In this document: positions 41,246 to 51,885 of the stretch, one piece after another | Layout: each line of letters begins with the position of its first letter | Numbering within the stretch: the first letter of the stretch is position 1 | NCBI RefSeq assembly: GCF_019175385.1 | Contig: NC_083339.1 | Span: forward strand, 47,168,074-47,232,073 | Direction of reading: 5' to 3' | Source of the DNA: Lycium barbarum | Lineage: Eukaryota; Streptophyta; Magnoliopsida; Solanales; Solanaceae | DNA length: 64,000 nt | Made by a program: the position numbers and the translations under genes | The notes under the pieces: generated by a model | What the model was told of the DNA's origin: nothing | Databases searched by the model: none | What the model saw: only the letters and a program-made list of their open reading frames with translations

Positions 41246-42760
41246 TTGTGAAAACGGGTGACGGCAGTTAGTTCATTAAGTGATGGAAGATTAAAAGTGG
41301 GTATAATGAATATTCGTTCTAGGCTTCTAAATCATGATTTGTTGGCTGGGTTAACTGAGTTAAGTTCGGTATACATTTCGAAAATTGAGTAAGGCAATTC
41401 GGGCAAGGACGATTCAGTGGGATACGTAAGGATATTAGTGATACTGTTATGTGGTACGCTGGATTTAGAGAGCGTTCAGTTCAGAGTGGTAAGCGTTAAG
41501 GAAACACTAATGTGCAGAGTATGTGGTACGATCCTATCTCCAGGATTAGTTCAGCTAATTTTCAAGGTTTATGATTATGTGGTATTCGATGGAGTGGATT
41601 CGAGGATTGATTACGGTATCGATGATCGTGAAGTGATTAGAAAATTGAAAATTGACGATTTGAGGAAAGGTATAGATGATTGTGAATCGATAAGAAAAAA
41701 ATACCTTGGGGATTTCTTAGGTCAGTATTGATTGTGGTGGCGTCTTCGTACATTTTTCAGTTGAGATGTATTTGTTATGAGAGCTTAAGAAGGAAATATA
41801 CAGGGATGGACTATGTGATATGACAGAGTTCCGTGAGGTTCGTGATCCGCGACTAGTGAGAAGCATATTTCAGTGAACCGACTTGTTGAGGTTTATAAAA
41901 AGTGGCTTGGTGGCACACCGTCGGATAAGTTTTGTGACCTTCTACAGTGGATGAGTTAGCATGCCTTAAGAGAAAATATTGTGGAATCCCTATCATGGGA
42001 GGACTAAAGTAATATTTTCGAGGTGAGACCCTACTCGTGGTGATATTTTATGTTGCAAGTAGTATTGACTGGACAGTTTGCGTAAGTGCTTTTGGTTATT
42101 AAAGACTTAGGGGTGATTGCATGAGATTTCGAGTGGCAGTGTAAGATTGGATACTTTTGGAGAATTTTCGACCATATCGAGGTGACACTATGAGATGTTC
42201 GATGGTTATATAATTTCTATATGAGGCTTCGGGTTGCGTCAAAAAGTTTGGATTTTTATCGAATTTGTGTATCGGGTAAAGGTTGAGAAATATGAAGATT
42301 GAAATCGTAAGGTACAGCTCGTCGGTACTAAGTTGATAACTCGAATAGGACTCAACTTGTGGAGTCGAAGGTGATAGACATGATTTTTTTTTGCGTGAGG
42401 AAAGGATAAGAATTGACCACCACAGAGGTACGATAGGGTTGTGATTGCTTTCAAAACTTTAGAGTTAGTTCAAATGACTATTGGTGATATTCGAGAGTTG
42501 TGCATTCATTCCGGGTCAGCATGGTTCGCGTTAGGCTTTATATGTTAGGAGGCGTCGTTATCCCGTGGGATTGGTTTGATGCATTTGAGGTTCTTCGTAG
42601 AGTTGGAGATGTTGGGTGTTCCTCCAGTTTTCCATGTGTCTATGGTGAGGAAGTACCATTCCGATGGGTCTTACATTATTCTTTGGGATTCAGCATTGCG
42701 TGAGAGATATCCCTAGTTATTTTCCGAGTCAGGTACTCTTCCCTCATTTCATTCCCTTGT

Positions 42761-42776
42761 CGCTCGAGGACGAGCG
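42761..42776 (+). other. J hairpin before 3' LTR
   Basis: CGCTCG and CGAGCG pair around AGGA. The loop is the same as in N1, T3 and T4, but the arms differ in a compensating way (CATTCG/CGAATG there). Confidence 0.65.
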
Positions 42777-42796
42777 ATTGTTTAATTAGTATCTAA

Positions 42797-45700
42797 TGTA
42801 ATGACCCATTTGATCGTTATTGCTTTTTTACCGTTTTTGCCCCCGTTGACTCGTCCCCCAGACTTGTTATTACTATTTTGATCCACGGGGACCGGAGTCA
42901 CAGTTCCCTAGGCATCGTTTTGGTTGTGGATGACTTTTAGAAAATTTGGTCTTAAAGAGAAAACCGTTTGACTCGAAATTGACTTTTGGGTAAACATGCC
43001 CCTAATTGAATTCTGACAGTTCTGTTAGGTTCGGAGGGTGATTTATGACTGAGTGGTGTCATTGGTTTGGTTTCCGAAGGGTTCGGGTGTGATTTGGGTC
43101 ATTGATTGAGAAACTAGTTAAGTTAGAATTGGAGTTGACCAAGGTCAACATTGGGTCAAGATAATCCCGTGTCGATGTTTTGAAAGTTCCAATAAGTTTG
43201 GATGATGATTTTGGATATGTCCACAAAGTTTGGGCAGATTCCAATGAGTTTTGGATAAGTTTGGGTTGTAAGATGATTGTTTTCGGTTTCGACGTCGATT
43301 TGAGCATAAAGGGTACCATTTGAGAAAACGACCTTTGATTCGTATTTTGAATGAACCACATTATATCTATATAGTAATTTTGGAACCATAGCGACTGAAA
43401 TCATCAAGTTTCGACATTGTGTGAGGGGCTTATGGTCATTTTACTAAGAATTGGGTTGCCAGATTTTTCGGTTTAGTTACGAAATTGCCACTGAATTTGT
43501 ATTTAAAAATCTGCACTATTCTAAATATTGAAACTGACATATCTCCTTCACTATAAGGTCAAATGGAGTGATTCAAAAGCCTAACTTTACTAGAGTTTCA
43601 CAAGGAATCTATTGGGGGCATCAAAAGTAAGTTTTGGGATCATTTACACAAGAAATGAGGAAGAACAGCTGGGCCTTTTGCTATTTATTGTTGTTTGGAG
43701 TTTTTCCCATCTTGAGAGCTTGGGTTTGGGAGAATTCAAGGTTGTTCTTCAAGTTTCTTCCATGGGGTAAGGTCTAAACCATAATCTAAGTATTTCCCTT
43801 TGATTCATTCCCTTGGTTTAAGCTTCAATCCATGATTTCTAAAGTTAGAAATTGGGGTTTTTCATGAAGAGGGTTTAATGGGTCGTTCTTGAGAAGTTTA
43901 TAAAATTGGTTAGACTTCCTAAGTTGCTTTAAATGATGAAATTGATTGGTTTATGCTTGATTATAATGTATCTAAGGTTGTTAATCATATACATTCCATT
44001 ATTAGTGATGAATTCTTGAATTTAAGAGTTAGAGTTTATACCCAAAATTGGGGGTTTTGCTTGGATTTCGAAATTGAATGAATCCTTGAGTTAATTTAGC
44101 AATTAGTTGATGGGTTTTGATCACCTAGTGTTTAATTGGATAATTTAGTCCCGAATTTCCCATTTTTCCATTGCGGGCCTCATTTCCCCAAATTCTAGGG
44201 TTGGTTTTTACCCAATTTGAATGATACCAATATAGATATCGATCTTCATGATTTCTAATCTAGATTTCGAATATGCCTAGACTTCTTTGATATTGAGGCT
44301 CAGCGAAAGGACAAGGCTATAGAGTGATTGTTGGTGTTGCTGTTCGGCCATCCAGGTAGGTTATTGCATACTCTTGCTGAGACTTTGTATAGCGAAGCAT
44401 ATATTTCGATTATATTGTTGGAGAAATCATGTAAACCTTCGGATATGAAGTTGGGTTTGATATTATCTTAGGTTGGGCCCTGCTACGTGACTGGAGCTAG
44501 CCACCCCATTGTGTTGTGACTTGATTGTTCTGTTGTGTTGGGTTGATGCCACGTATTGTGAGTAGATATTGGGATTTGTTGTTCTATCTTGATTGTTATA
44601 TTGTAGTATCTTATGGGTTGATGTTGATACGATGATAGATTTCGATATGACTTATGTAGTCTATCATGATATTGTTGGCGTACCCAGTTGGTACTTGTGA
44701 CACTGATATAGTGTTGGTGTACCCATGTTGGTACTGGTGACATTGATATGTTGTTGGGGTACCCATTGTGAGTACTTGTGATATTGAGTTGATTCTTGAT
44801 GTTGACATATGCGTTGCACTCATTCTCATTGGTTATGATTTACTGTTGATATATTGTTGACACTGTGATGAGCTGAGCTCAGTTTGCATGAGAGTGATTT
44901 GAGTAGTCCGATGTCCGATGGTCGTTCCGGCATCGTGGTTTGTGTGCAAGTGATGTGAGTAGTCCGATGTCCGATGGTTGTCCGGAATCGTGGAATGTGT
45001 GAAAGAGAGATAAGAGTTCGTGATCCGAGGTCATGTACCGAAGCAGAATGATGTGATAAGAGATCTTGTTGTTGTCGTCTGCATACTTGAATCATACATT
45101 GAGCACTCATCTTGGCACTTAGACTGAGCGAGTCACCTTAGGTTGTGCTACCAAGATATCGATATTTTCATTCGGAGTACATGTGTACATAGCATTGCAT
45201 GGTATGGCATTGCATTCCTACAGTAGTGCATTGCAATGCATCATGGCTTATATTGAGATGATTTGGCGTTTTACTTGTGATGTTGGTTTCGGATTGGAGA
45301 TATTGAGACTTGACACATTTGGGTTTAGATGCTCTATTTAGGCGATGACGTGTACTTGGTTCCGATTATGTTTGACTTACACTTGTTGATTATTTGCCTA
45401 TCTTGCTTTATTGTCTGAATTATGTTAGTTAGACTTAGTCGGCCGATTATACCTACCAGTACTGTGGTTTTGTACTGACCTGCACTTGCTCCATTCCTTT
45501 AAGAATGCAAAATTCCAGGTAGGATCTACTTCATTTTCTCGTGGCTGAAAGTCATTCCGAGATTTTCTTAGAGTCTACCGGGTGAGCACGAGACATCCCC
45601 TGCCTTGAAGATTCTGCTTATTTATGTCTTATCTCCTATTCTGAGACATATTCAGACTTGATGTATTATTAATATTCCAAACTTGTAGATTTTAGTTAGA

Positions 45701-45899
45701 TGCTCTTGTATGACCAGACCAGCTACTGGGGCTGATTTCATTTACTTCCGCATTTTCTTATTTATATTATAATTGTGAGAGTTTCGCTATTTTACTTCTT
45801 TCGCTATTTTCTATTATTTGTGAATGTTGAGTTAAGGGTTCGCCTACTGAGGTGGGAAAGGTAGGTGCACATACGACTTAGTGAAATTAGGTCATGACA
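42797..45899 (+). mobile_element. J 3' LTR
   Basis: It opens TGTAATGACCC and ends GGTCATGACA (3103 bp), an LTR family clearly different from the Tekay copies. A 50-bp type repeat built on GTACCCA...GGTACT lies at about 44667-44790, and two copies of a 60-65-bp repeat with AGTAGTCCGATGTCCGATGG at about 44905-44995. A donor-like CAGGTAGGT lies near 44356. The two-hairpin element is at 45457-45507, followed by CCAG/GTAGG. Confidence 0.8.
45457..45518 (+). other. Two-hairpin element and acceptor, J 3' LTR
   Basis: CAGTAC (45457-45462) pairs with GTACTG (45472-45477). CATTCC (45492-45497) faces AGAATG, one pair weaker than in the 5' LTR. CCAG ends at 45518. Confidence 0.6.
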
Positions 45900-46543
45900 A
45901 CAATAGTGGGTTGCTCGATGATATGATCGATTTGACTTCATCTTCATCAAGGCATGATGGTGTGCGTGACACTGGTGTACGAATGGCGGATTGATGATTT
46001 AGCAGTGGTAGAGTATTAGACTTCAGAATATGCGAACAAGTGTAAGTTCGGTGATGGCCATCTAATTGGGCAAACATATTGTGATCGCGGGTAATAAAGA
46101 AAAGAAGTTGACAATAAGGACATGAGGGAAGCTTTTATGGAAAGTGTGTAGCGAAGCAAGGCTTCTTAGAATATCTTAGACATGAGTACTTTTCGTGAGA
46201 TTAGGAAGGGAAAAATTGGTATCTGACATGGTTGTTAGGAAAGGGTAGCGACTGATGGAAATGACTTCAAAAAGGGCGTATGTGATGAGGTTGATTGGTG
46301 TCTTCGAGGTTAAGGGCAAAAAGGGAATTGTTGAAACATGAGTTAGTGATGTGAGAGCTTGTTTCCGATTGTATAGTGCAGAGTGGGCTTTAGATTTTAT
46401 GGATGAGTTGGAATGTTCAGTTATATCATAGACTAATTGCGTCACCGGCTTGGTCGTTATAGTCTTTTCGGCATTTTTGACCCTTCCCAGAGCTTGGTTA
46501 GCTCACTTTGACCTGAGGGGACCGTTGACATGCTTCCCGAGCT
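45900..46543 (+). mobile_element. Second J-type interior, truncated
   Basis: It resumes at the equivalent of about 39899 in the J interior (ATAGTGGGTTGCTCGATGAT) and follows it to about 46260, then becomes LTR-like (CCGGCTTGGTCGTTATAGTC, GGGGACCGTTGACATGCTTC). It abuts the pararetroviral sequence. The arrangement interior-LTR-interior suggests unequal recombination or a tandem J array. No genes are seen. Confidence 0.6.
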
Positions 46544-46554
46544 TGGTATCAGAG

Positions 46555-47090
46555 CCATTTCATGATCTTTTTCGGCTAAAATAAAGACAATAATTTAAAA
46601 TAAAACTGAAAGAAAATACTTACAATAACTGAAGCTGTTAGTCAAAACATAGGAAAGCAAACATGGGAAACATTTACAGGGAGAAAAGGGAGAAGGCTTA
46701 TCGAAAGTGGGGTAATTTTTGAATGCCTTTGAAGTTACATCTTAACAGTCTTTTATAGACCTCTCAATGCCTTAAAAGTGGACGGCTATCTTTAAAGATG
46801 CCTTATGCTTAAAGTCAAAAGTTACTGATTTGCTTTTTGAAAAGTTGGTTGGCCATTTTGTCAAAAGTTATAGGCCTCTTTTCTGCTTTTTGCTTTCCAG
46901 TTGTCCTCTGCTTTCTTGGAGAGAGATCTTGTCAAATTGCTTCTTGCTTTTTCGAAGGGGAAGCTTCCATTTAATAATATAAGAAATTCTTTTAGCAATA
47001 TAATAATTGCATAATTTGATATGATCCGGTAGGGTAGAAATTTCTTGTTCCCTATGGAATCTTTCATAATGAACTTGGAAACCATTTCGG
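46555..47090 (-). repeat. Pararetroviral promoter unit, copy 1 (shortened)
   Basis: The first of three direct copies. On the minus strand it has a TATA-like CTATAAAA (46752-46759). Compared with copies 2 and 3, about 310 bp are deleted near 46975 and the AATAAA signal is degraded. Confidence 0.7.
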
Positions 47091-47932
47091 GATATTTTTC
47101 GGCTAAAATAAAGACAATAATTTAAATAGAATTGAAAGAAAATACTTACAATAACTGAAGCTTTTATTCAAAACATAGGAAAGCAAACAAGGGAAACATT
47201 TACTGGGAGAAAAGGGAGAAGACTTATCGAAAGTGGGGTAATTTAGAATGCCCTTCAAGTTACATCTTGAGAGTCTTTTATAGACCTCTGAAAATAAATG
47301 ACACCTTCTAGATGTTTAAAAGTGGACGGCTATCTTTAAAGATGCCTTATGCTTAAAGTCAAAAGTTACTGATTTGCTTTTTGAAAAGTTGGTTGGCCAT
47401 TTTGTCAAAAGTTGTAGGCCTCTTCTCTGCTTTTTGCTTTCTAGTTGCCCTCTGCTTTCTTGGAGAGAGATCTTGTCAAATTGCCTCCTGCTTTTTCGAA
47501 GGGGCAAGCTTCCATTTAATCTGCTCAATAATGGAGGTATGCCTGGGCTATACCTTGGGGGTCTATGGCATCTCCATTTTCTTCTGCTGAAAAGGACACT
47601 GTATCGAGCAATTCTTGTACTTTTGTGGATCTATGTCATCAATATTATTCAAAGCTTCTAAGAGCTTCTTCTTTAATTCTGCCTTGGATTCTGTAGATCC
47701 TGTCTTGCTAACTGATATTCTTGGATTTTTAGTTACCGGAGTCCATCCTTTAATTTTAATGGTTTTAACTAAATTCTTAATTCTGCTTATTTTAGCTATA
47801 TCAAAACACCAGCCGATAATATTAGAAATTCTTTTAGCAATATAATATTTGCATAATTTGATATGATCCGGTAGGGTAGAAATTTCTTGTTCCTTATGGA
47901 ATCTTTCTTAATGAACTTGGAAACCATTTCGG
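47091..47932 (-). repeat. Pararetroviral promoter unit, copy 2
   Basis: An 842-bp unit. On the minus strand a coding-like stretch (47930-47530) runs into a non-coding region with TCTATAAAAG (47285-47276) and, about 115 bp further, GAATAAAAG (AATAAA at 47168-47163). A TATA box with a poly(A) signal just downstream is the layout of a caulimovirid intergenic region. No intact gene is present. Confidence 0.75.
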
Positions 47933-48767
47933 GATCTTTTTCGGCTAAAATAAAGACAATAATTTAAATAGAATTGAAAGAAAATACTTACAATAACTGA
48001 AGCTTTTATTCAAAACAAAGGAAAGCAAACAAGGGAAACATTTACTGGGAGAAAAACGAGAAGGCTTATCGAAAGTGGGGTAATTTAGAATGCCCTTGAA
48101 GTTACATCTTGAGAGTCTTGTATAGACCTCTGAAAATAAATGACACCTTTTAGATGTTTTAAAAGTGGACGGCTATCTTTAAAGATGTCTTACGCTTAAA
48201 GTCAAAACTTACTGATTTGCTTTTTGAAAAGTTGGTTGGCCATTTTGTCAAAAGTTGTAGGCCTCTTTTCTGCTTTTTGCTTTCTAGTTGTCCTCTACTT
48301 TCTTGGAAAGAGATCTTGTCAAATTGCCTCCTGCTTTTCCGAAGGGGCAAGATTCCTTTTAATCCTCTTGATAATTGAGGTATGTCTGGGCCATACCTTG
48401 GGGGTCCATGGTATCTCCATTGTCTTCTGTTGAAGATGATGTTGTATCGAGCAATTCTTGTACTTCTACTGGATCAGTGTCATCAATATTATTCAAAGCT
48501 TCTAAGAGCTTCTTCTTTAATTCTACCTTGGATTTTGTAGATCCTGTCCTACTAACTGATGGTCTTGGATTTTTACTTACCGGAGTCCATCCATTGATTT
48601 TAATGGTTTTAACTAAATACCTAACTCTGCTAATTTCAGCTATATCAAAAAATCTAGCTGATAATATAAGAAATTCTTTTAGCAATATTATATTTGCATA
48701 ATTTTATATGATCCGGTAGGGTAGAAATTTCTTGTTCCCTTTGGAATCTTTCATAATGAACTTGGAA
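47933..48767 (-). repeat. Pararetroviral promoter unit, copy 3
   Basis: The same unit with the adjoining frame open over 108 codons (48685-48359, minus strand), rich in Lys, Ser and acidic residues and with no domain I can name. The TATA-like sequence is changed (GTCTATACAAG, about 48127-48117). AATAAA lies at 48010-48005. Confidence 0.75.
48359..48685 (-). pseudogene. Unassigned frame before pararetroviral promoter
   Basis: This is 108 codons ending just before the promoter-like region. Middle residues include SKNPRPSVSRTGSTKSKVEL and an acidic, Ser/Thr-rich tail. It continues a longer decayed frame (about 49340-48360) downstream of the RNase H fragment, so by position it would be a gene following RT. 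I cannot assign a function. A decayed copy lies at 47845-47530. Confidence 0.4.
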
Positions 48768-49559
48768 GCTTTTGGGCATTGTCATCTCATTACCTCCAAA
48801 TTTTGTCCACCAATTGTAAACCATCGTGGAATTATGGATTTAGTTATTTGTTCACCGTATTTGACAAACCAGGTATGGGAATTGGGTCGTACATACAGGA
48901 AGTTGTACCAAACTGTTTCATAGTCATAATAATTGTAGGTTTCTGGCCTATGCTGTTTGGATAACACAATTGGGTTGTGGAGATGATCAACTTTCCATTC
49001 AAATGGGCTGATGATTTTGTTTATTGTAAACTTTGAATATTGGATGTTGTTCTAATCAGATGCATCCTTTAAGTGATGTTCAATTGTTATAGATCCTGTA
49101 TCAGTTAGGATAAATTTAGAATACCTCCTAGTCTTGATTGGATCAATTGTTTCAATATAGTCCCTGCTAGTGTAGAAAGGTTTGAGCAAATCCTCAACCT
49201 TCTAATTTTCGTAATGCTTGTCCAATGCCATGATAGGAAATCTTGATTTTCAATAATAGCAAATTCTTCTAGAGAACCCTATTGTTTCCCTTCCCTTTTT
49301 GAAGGAGTGTTAGGATTAACTGTTTGAGCAAAAGATTCTGGAGTCTTTATTTCATAACAGTCGCTAGTCTGAATAGTACCTGCGGCTGAGCTTGTAGAAG
49401 GTTTCTGCATTTCTGGAATGATAACTGTGGTGGTTCTATTTGAGGAATAGATCCAAGAATAGTTAATTTTGATTGGTTTCTAACTGGTCCGGTAGGCCTC
49501 ATGGGCCTGGCTAGGTTGAGGAATTCAGCTAGAGCTAAATACTTGTTATTTTTTTTTTT
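48768..49559 (-). pseudogene. Decayed pararetroviral coding sequence
   Basis: Short minus-strand frames link the RNase H fragment to the promoter units. One (48967-48782) contains YDYETVWYNFLYVRPNSHTW; another (49772-49347) contains KYLALAEFLNLARPMRPTGP. Stops and frame changes separate them. I infer remnants of one viral reading frame. The exact protein is not identified. Confidence 0.45.
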
Positions 49560-49893
49560 CTGCTGAAATGGAGATTTTGGGGTTCCTGGCCTCATGATTA
49601 CCCTGTAAGAATCCCCTTGTAAGAAAGTTTGGTAAAGAAATTGATTCTCCTTTAATAAATTCAATTTCAAAATCAAAACTGGATAATAAAGCTTGCCATC
49701 TGACAAAGATTTGTTTTGAAATAAGATTTTTAACATCCTTTTGTAAACTTTCTTTGGCTGACTTATAATCAACCCTTAATAAAATATTTTTATTTATTAA
49801 ATGATCTTGGAATTTTGTAATACATAGTGCTATAGATAAAATTTCTTTTTTAACTGTACTATAATTTTTTTGTACCGAATTCCATATTCCTGA
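49560..49893 (-). pseudogene. Caulimovirid-like RNase H fragment
   Basis: About 111 codons open on the minus strand match the end of a caulimovirid polymerase RNase H: YSTVKKEILSIALCITKFQD, DYKSAKESLQKD, RWQALLSSFDFEIEFIKGES and FLTRGFLQG. The pattern differs from the gypsy RNase H domains in this window. The left neighbour T4 cuts it at 49893, so the RT part would lie beyond the right edge of T4, outside this window. It is not functional. Confidence 0.7.
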
Positions 49894-51405
49894 TGTCACG
49901 ACCCAACTAGTGGGCCATGACGGGTATCCGGAGATGACTATCGAGCACCACTCATCATACTCTCTATCATACTCAACCTGGATATATATCAACCTCGACG
50001 CAAGACTTATCGTGAAACAATATCCAAATATCCCCCAAAACATGTATACATGCATAAGTCCACGAGACTATAAAAATGATGTACAGAGTATACAATGAGG
50101 AGGTCACACAGCACCTAAAACCCTCACATAAGTATCTACGAGCCTCTAACTGAAATAATGAAATCATGAGGGTGGGACAAGACCCCACCATGCCCTAATA
50201 TACACACAAGAGAATATACCAAGAAATGGTGACTCCGAAGTAGTGGAGCGCTCCTGTAAATCTGCTGAGTAGGCTCCTAAGCGTCTGCACCGTCTCCCGG
50301 TCTACCTGTGGGCTTGAACACAGCGTCCATAAAAGAAAAGGACGTCAGTACTAATAATGTACTGATTATGTAAGGCATGTAAATCAACATAATAAATAAA
50401 TAAGACAATATGAGCTGAAGAGATAACCTATAACTGATTGCCTCTTAAGGCGTAATCATGCATGCTAACAAGAAACATCATATCATGCATACATATATAT
50501 AAACTGCCTGATCATATAGGTACGGTGTGATCATCATTAGCCTGCGTCCGGGGTAACCATCTCAAGCCGCCCACTAGTGGTGTCTGCCCGTGCAATATAG
50601 ACATGGTGTAATCATCATCATAGCTGCTCACTACGCCTGTGGTAGTGGTTACTTCCCGGCCATATAGGCGCAGTGTAATCATAAAAATAATATGAGGCAT
50701 GCATGGGAGCTCAAGTAAAGGCTATAACTCTATCGGAGTGACGTAAGGTCGGGAACCTCTGATTACATTATAAAATAACCATCATTGTTATGCCTCACCT
50801 TGGAAGAACTAATATCATAAGGTGAGACAACCACAAGAAGTAACATCAATGAAATCATAAGAATAGGTTTATCAAGCTCATGAAAACATCATTATTATCA
50901 TCATTATCATGGAACTTATCTCATCTCTATCTCATAAGAAGCTCTTAAGAATCCTTAACTTCCATCTTTTGGGATGTAAGAAGGTCATGGAAATGTAGAG
51001 AAGAAATCATAACATAGGAGTCATGCCTTTGAAAGAAGGGGACTAGCCTTAGATACCTTTACGTCGCCTCAAATTTAAAAACTAAACGCTTCCATTCCAA
51101 GCTCACGACTCTACATTCAACAGAATTTGTACTAAGGTTAGATCATTAGGAACATGCTTAAGTCTAGGCTAAAACGACTAAGGACTAACGAAAATTGGGC
51201 AACACCTCCTTTGTTTCTACAACTTCCCCCATACCCCGAACAACTCCTAAACATCAATGACAACACCCATAATATAATAACCAATAATTCTTAACCAAGT
51301 TAAGCATTATCAAATTCTCAAAATTCCCTTTCAAGGTCATCCATAACCATAAATACAACACAGCGTCATGCTCATTCATATATAATACTTCTTCAACATT
51401 CTTAA
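49894..51405 (-). mobile_element. T4 3' LTR, tail part
   Basis: On the plus strand it begins TGTCACGACCC. It carries the two-hairpin element, CACAG acceptor (AG 50307-50306), a remnant of the CACCGTG minisatellite (about 50510-50690), donor-like GGTATC (GT at 51056), a 54-nt micro-exon (51110-51057) and acceptor ATGTAG (AG 51112-51111). It is interrupted at 51406 by S3. The flanking 5 bp CCTGA (49889-49893) should be repeated at the far end of T4. Confidence 0.85.
50306..50365 (-). other. Two-hairpin element and acceptor, T4 3' LTR
   Basis: CGTCC (50324-50328) pairs with GGACG (50340-50344). TCAGTAC (50345-50351) pairs with GTACTGA (50359-50365). Confidence 0.65.
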
Positions 51406-51874
51406 TGTTATAGCCCATATATTGTACGTTTGGAAATTCCAAAGTTGTCGTGGAAAGTTAAGGGCAAGACCATTCTCAAAAATTATTTTGATGTACGAGT
51501 CGTGGTAAATATTATTCATGGTTATTATTAGTGTGAAAATATTGAGAGAGGTTAAGGGCAAAAAGATAAATTCGCAAATGACCAATGGAAATAATGTGGA
51601 AGCTTAGGGGAAAAATGGTAATTTTACAAAGTTCAAGAAAAAATGCATGAAGGGGCCATGTTGGCCGTGCACTATATGCCCTTATTTTAATTAATGGGGG
51701 ATAATTGTAAATTATAAGAATTATGGACCAAAGCTTGCTTAAGAAGAGATTAGTCTTCTTTTAATTTCAAGAAAATTCTAGAGAAAATTCAAGAATTCTC
51801 TAGAGAGGGATCATGTGGCTATATTCTTATCTTGAGGGGCCAAATTATAAATAAGGAAAATTGGTGGAAGACAA

Positions 51875-51885
51875 GTATATATAGG
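51875..51885 (+). promoter_or_regulatory. S3 TATA box
   Basis: GTATATATAGG, 259 bp before the donor-like site. Confidence 0.6.

Larger units (their letters stand above)
39460..42796 (+). mobile_element. J interior, no recognisable coding
   Basis: The 3.3 kb between primer site and 3' LTR has no open frame with a gag or pol domain. From about 40690 to 41280 it looks like part of another LTR (GGGGACCGTTGACACGTTTC, then text similar to the start of the J LTR near 42900-43100). This part includes a GC-rich stretch of repeated ACCGCTGTAGCGATCA and related palindromes (about 41108-41245). The element is either a large non-autonomous type or a decayed nest. A hairpin (42761-42776) lies near the 3' end, but no good purine tract follows. 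Confidence 0.65.

Noticed and set aside
39522..42703. Short frames in the J interior as possible host genes
   Set aside because: None exceeds about 110 codons, none has a recognisable domain, and they lie between the primer site and the 3' LTR of J.
46861..47085. Minus-strand frame in promoter unit copy 1 as a separate gene
   Set aside because: It fuses two parts of the viral unit across a 310-bp deletion and is not open in the fuller copies 2 and 3.
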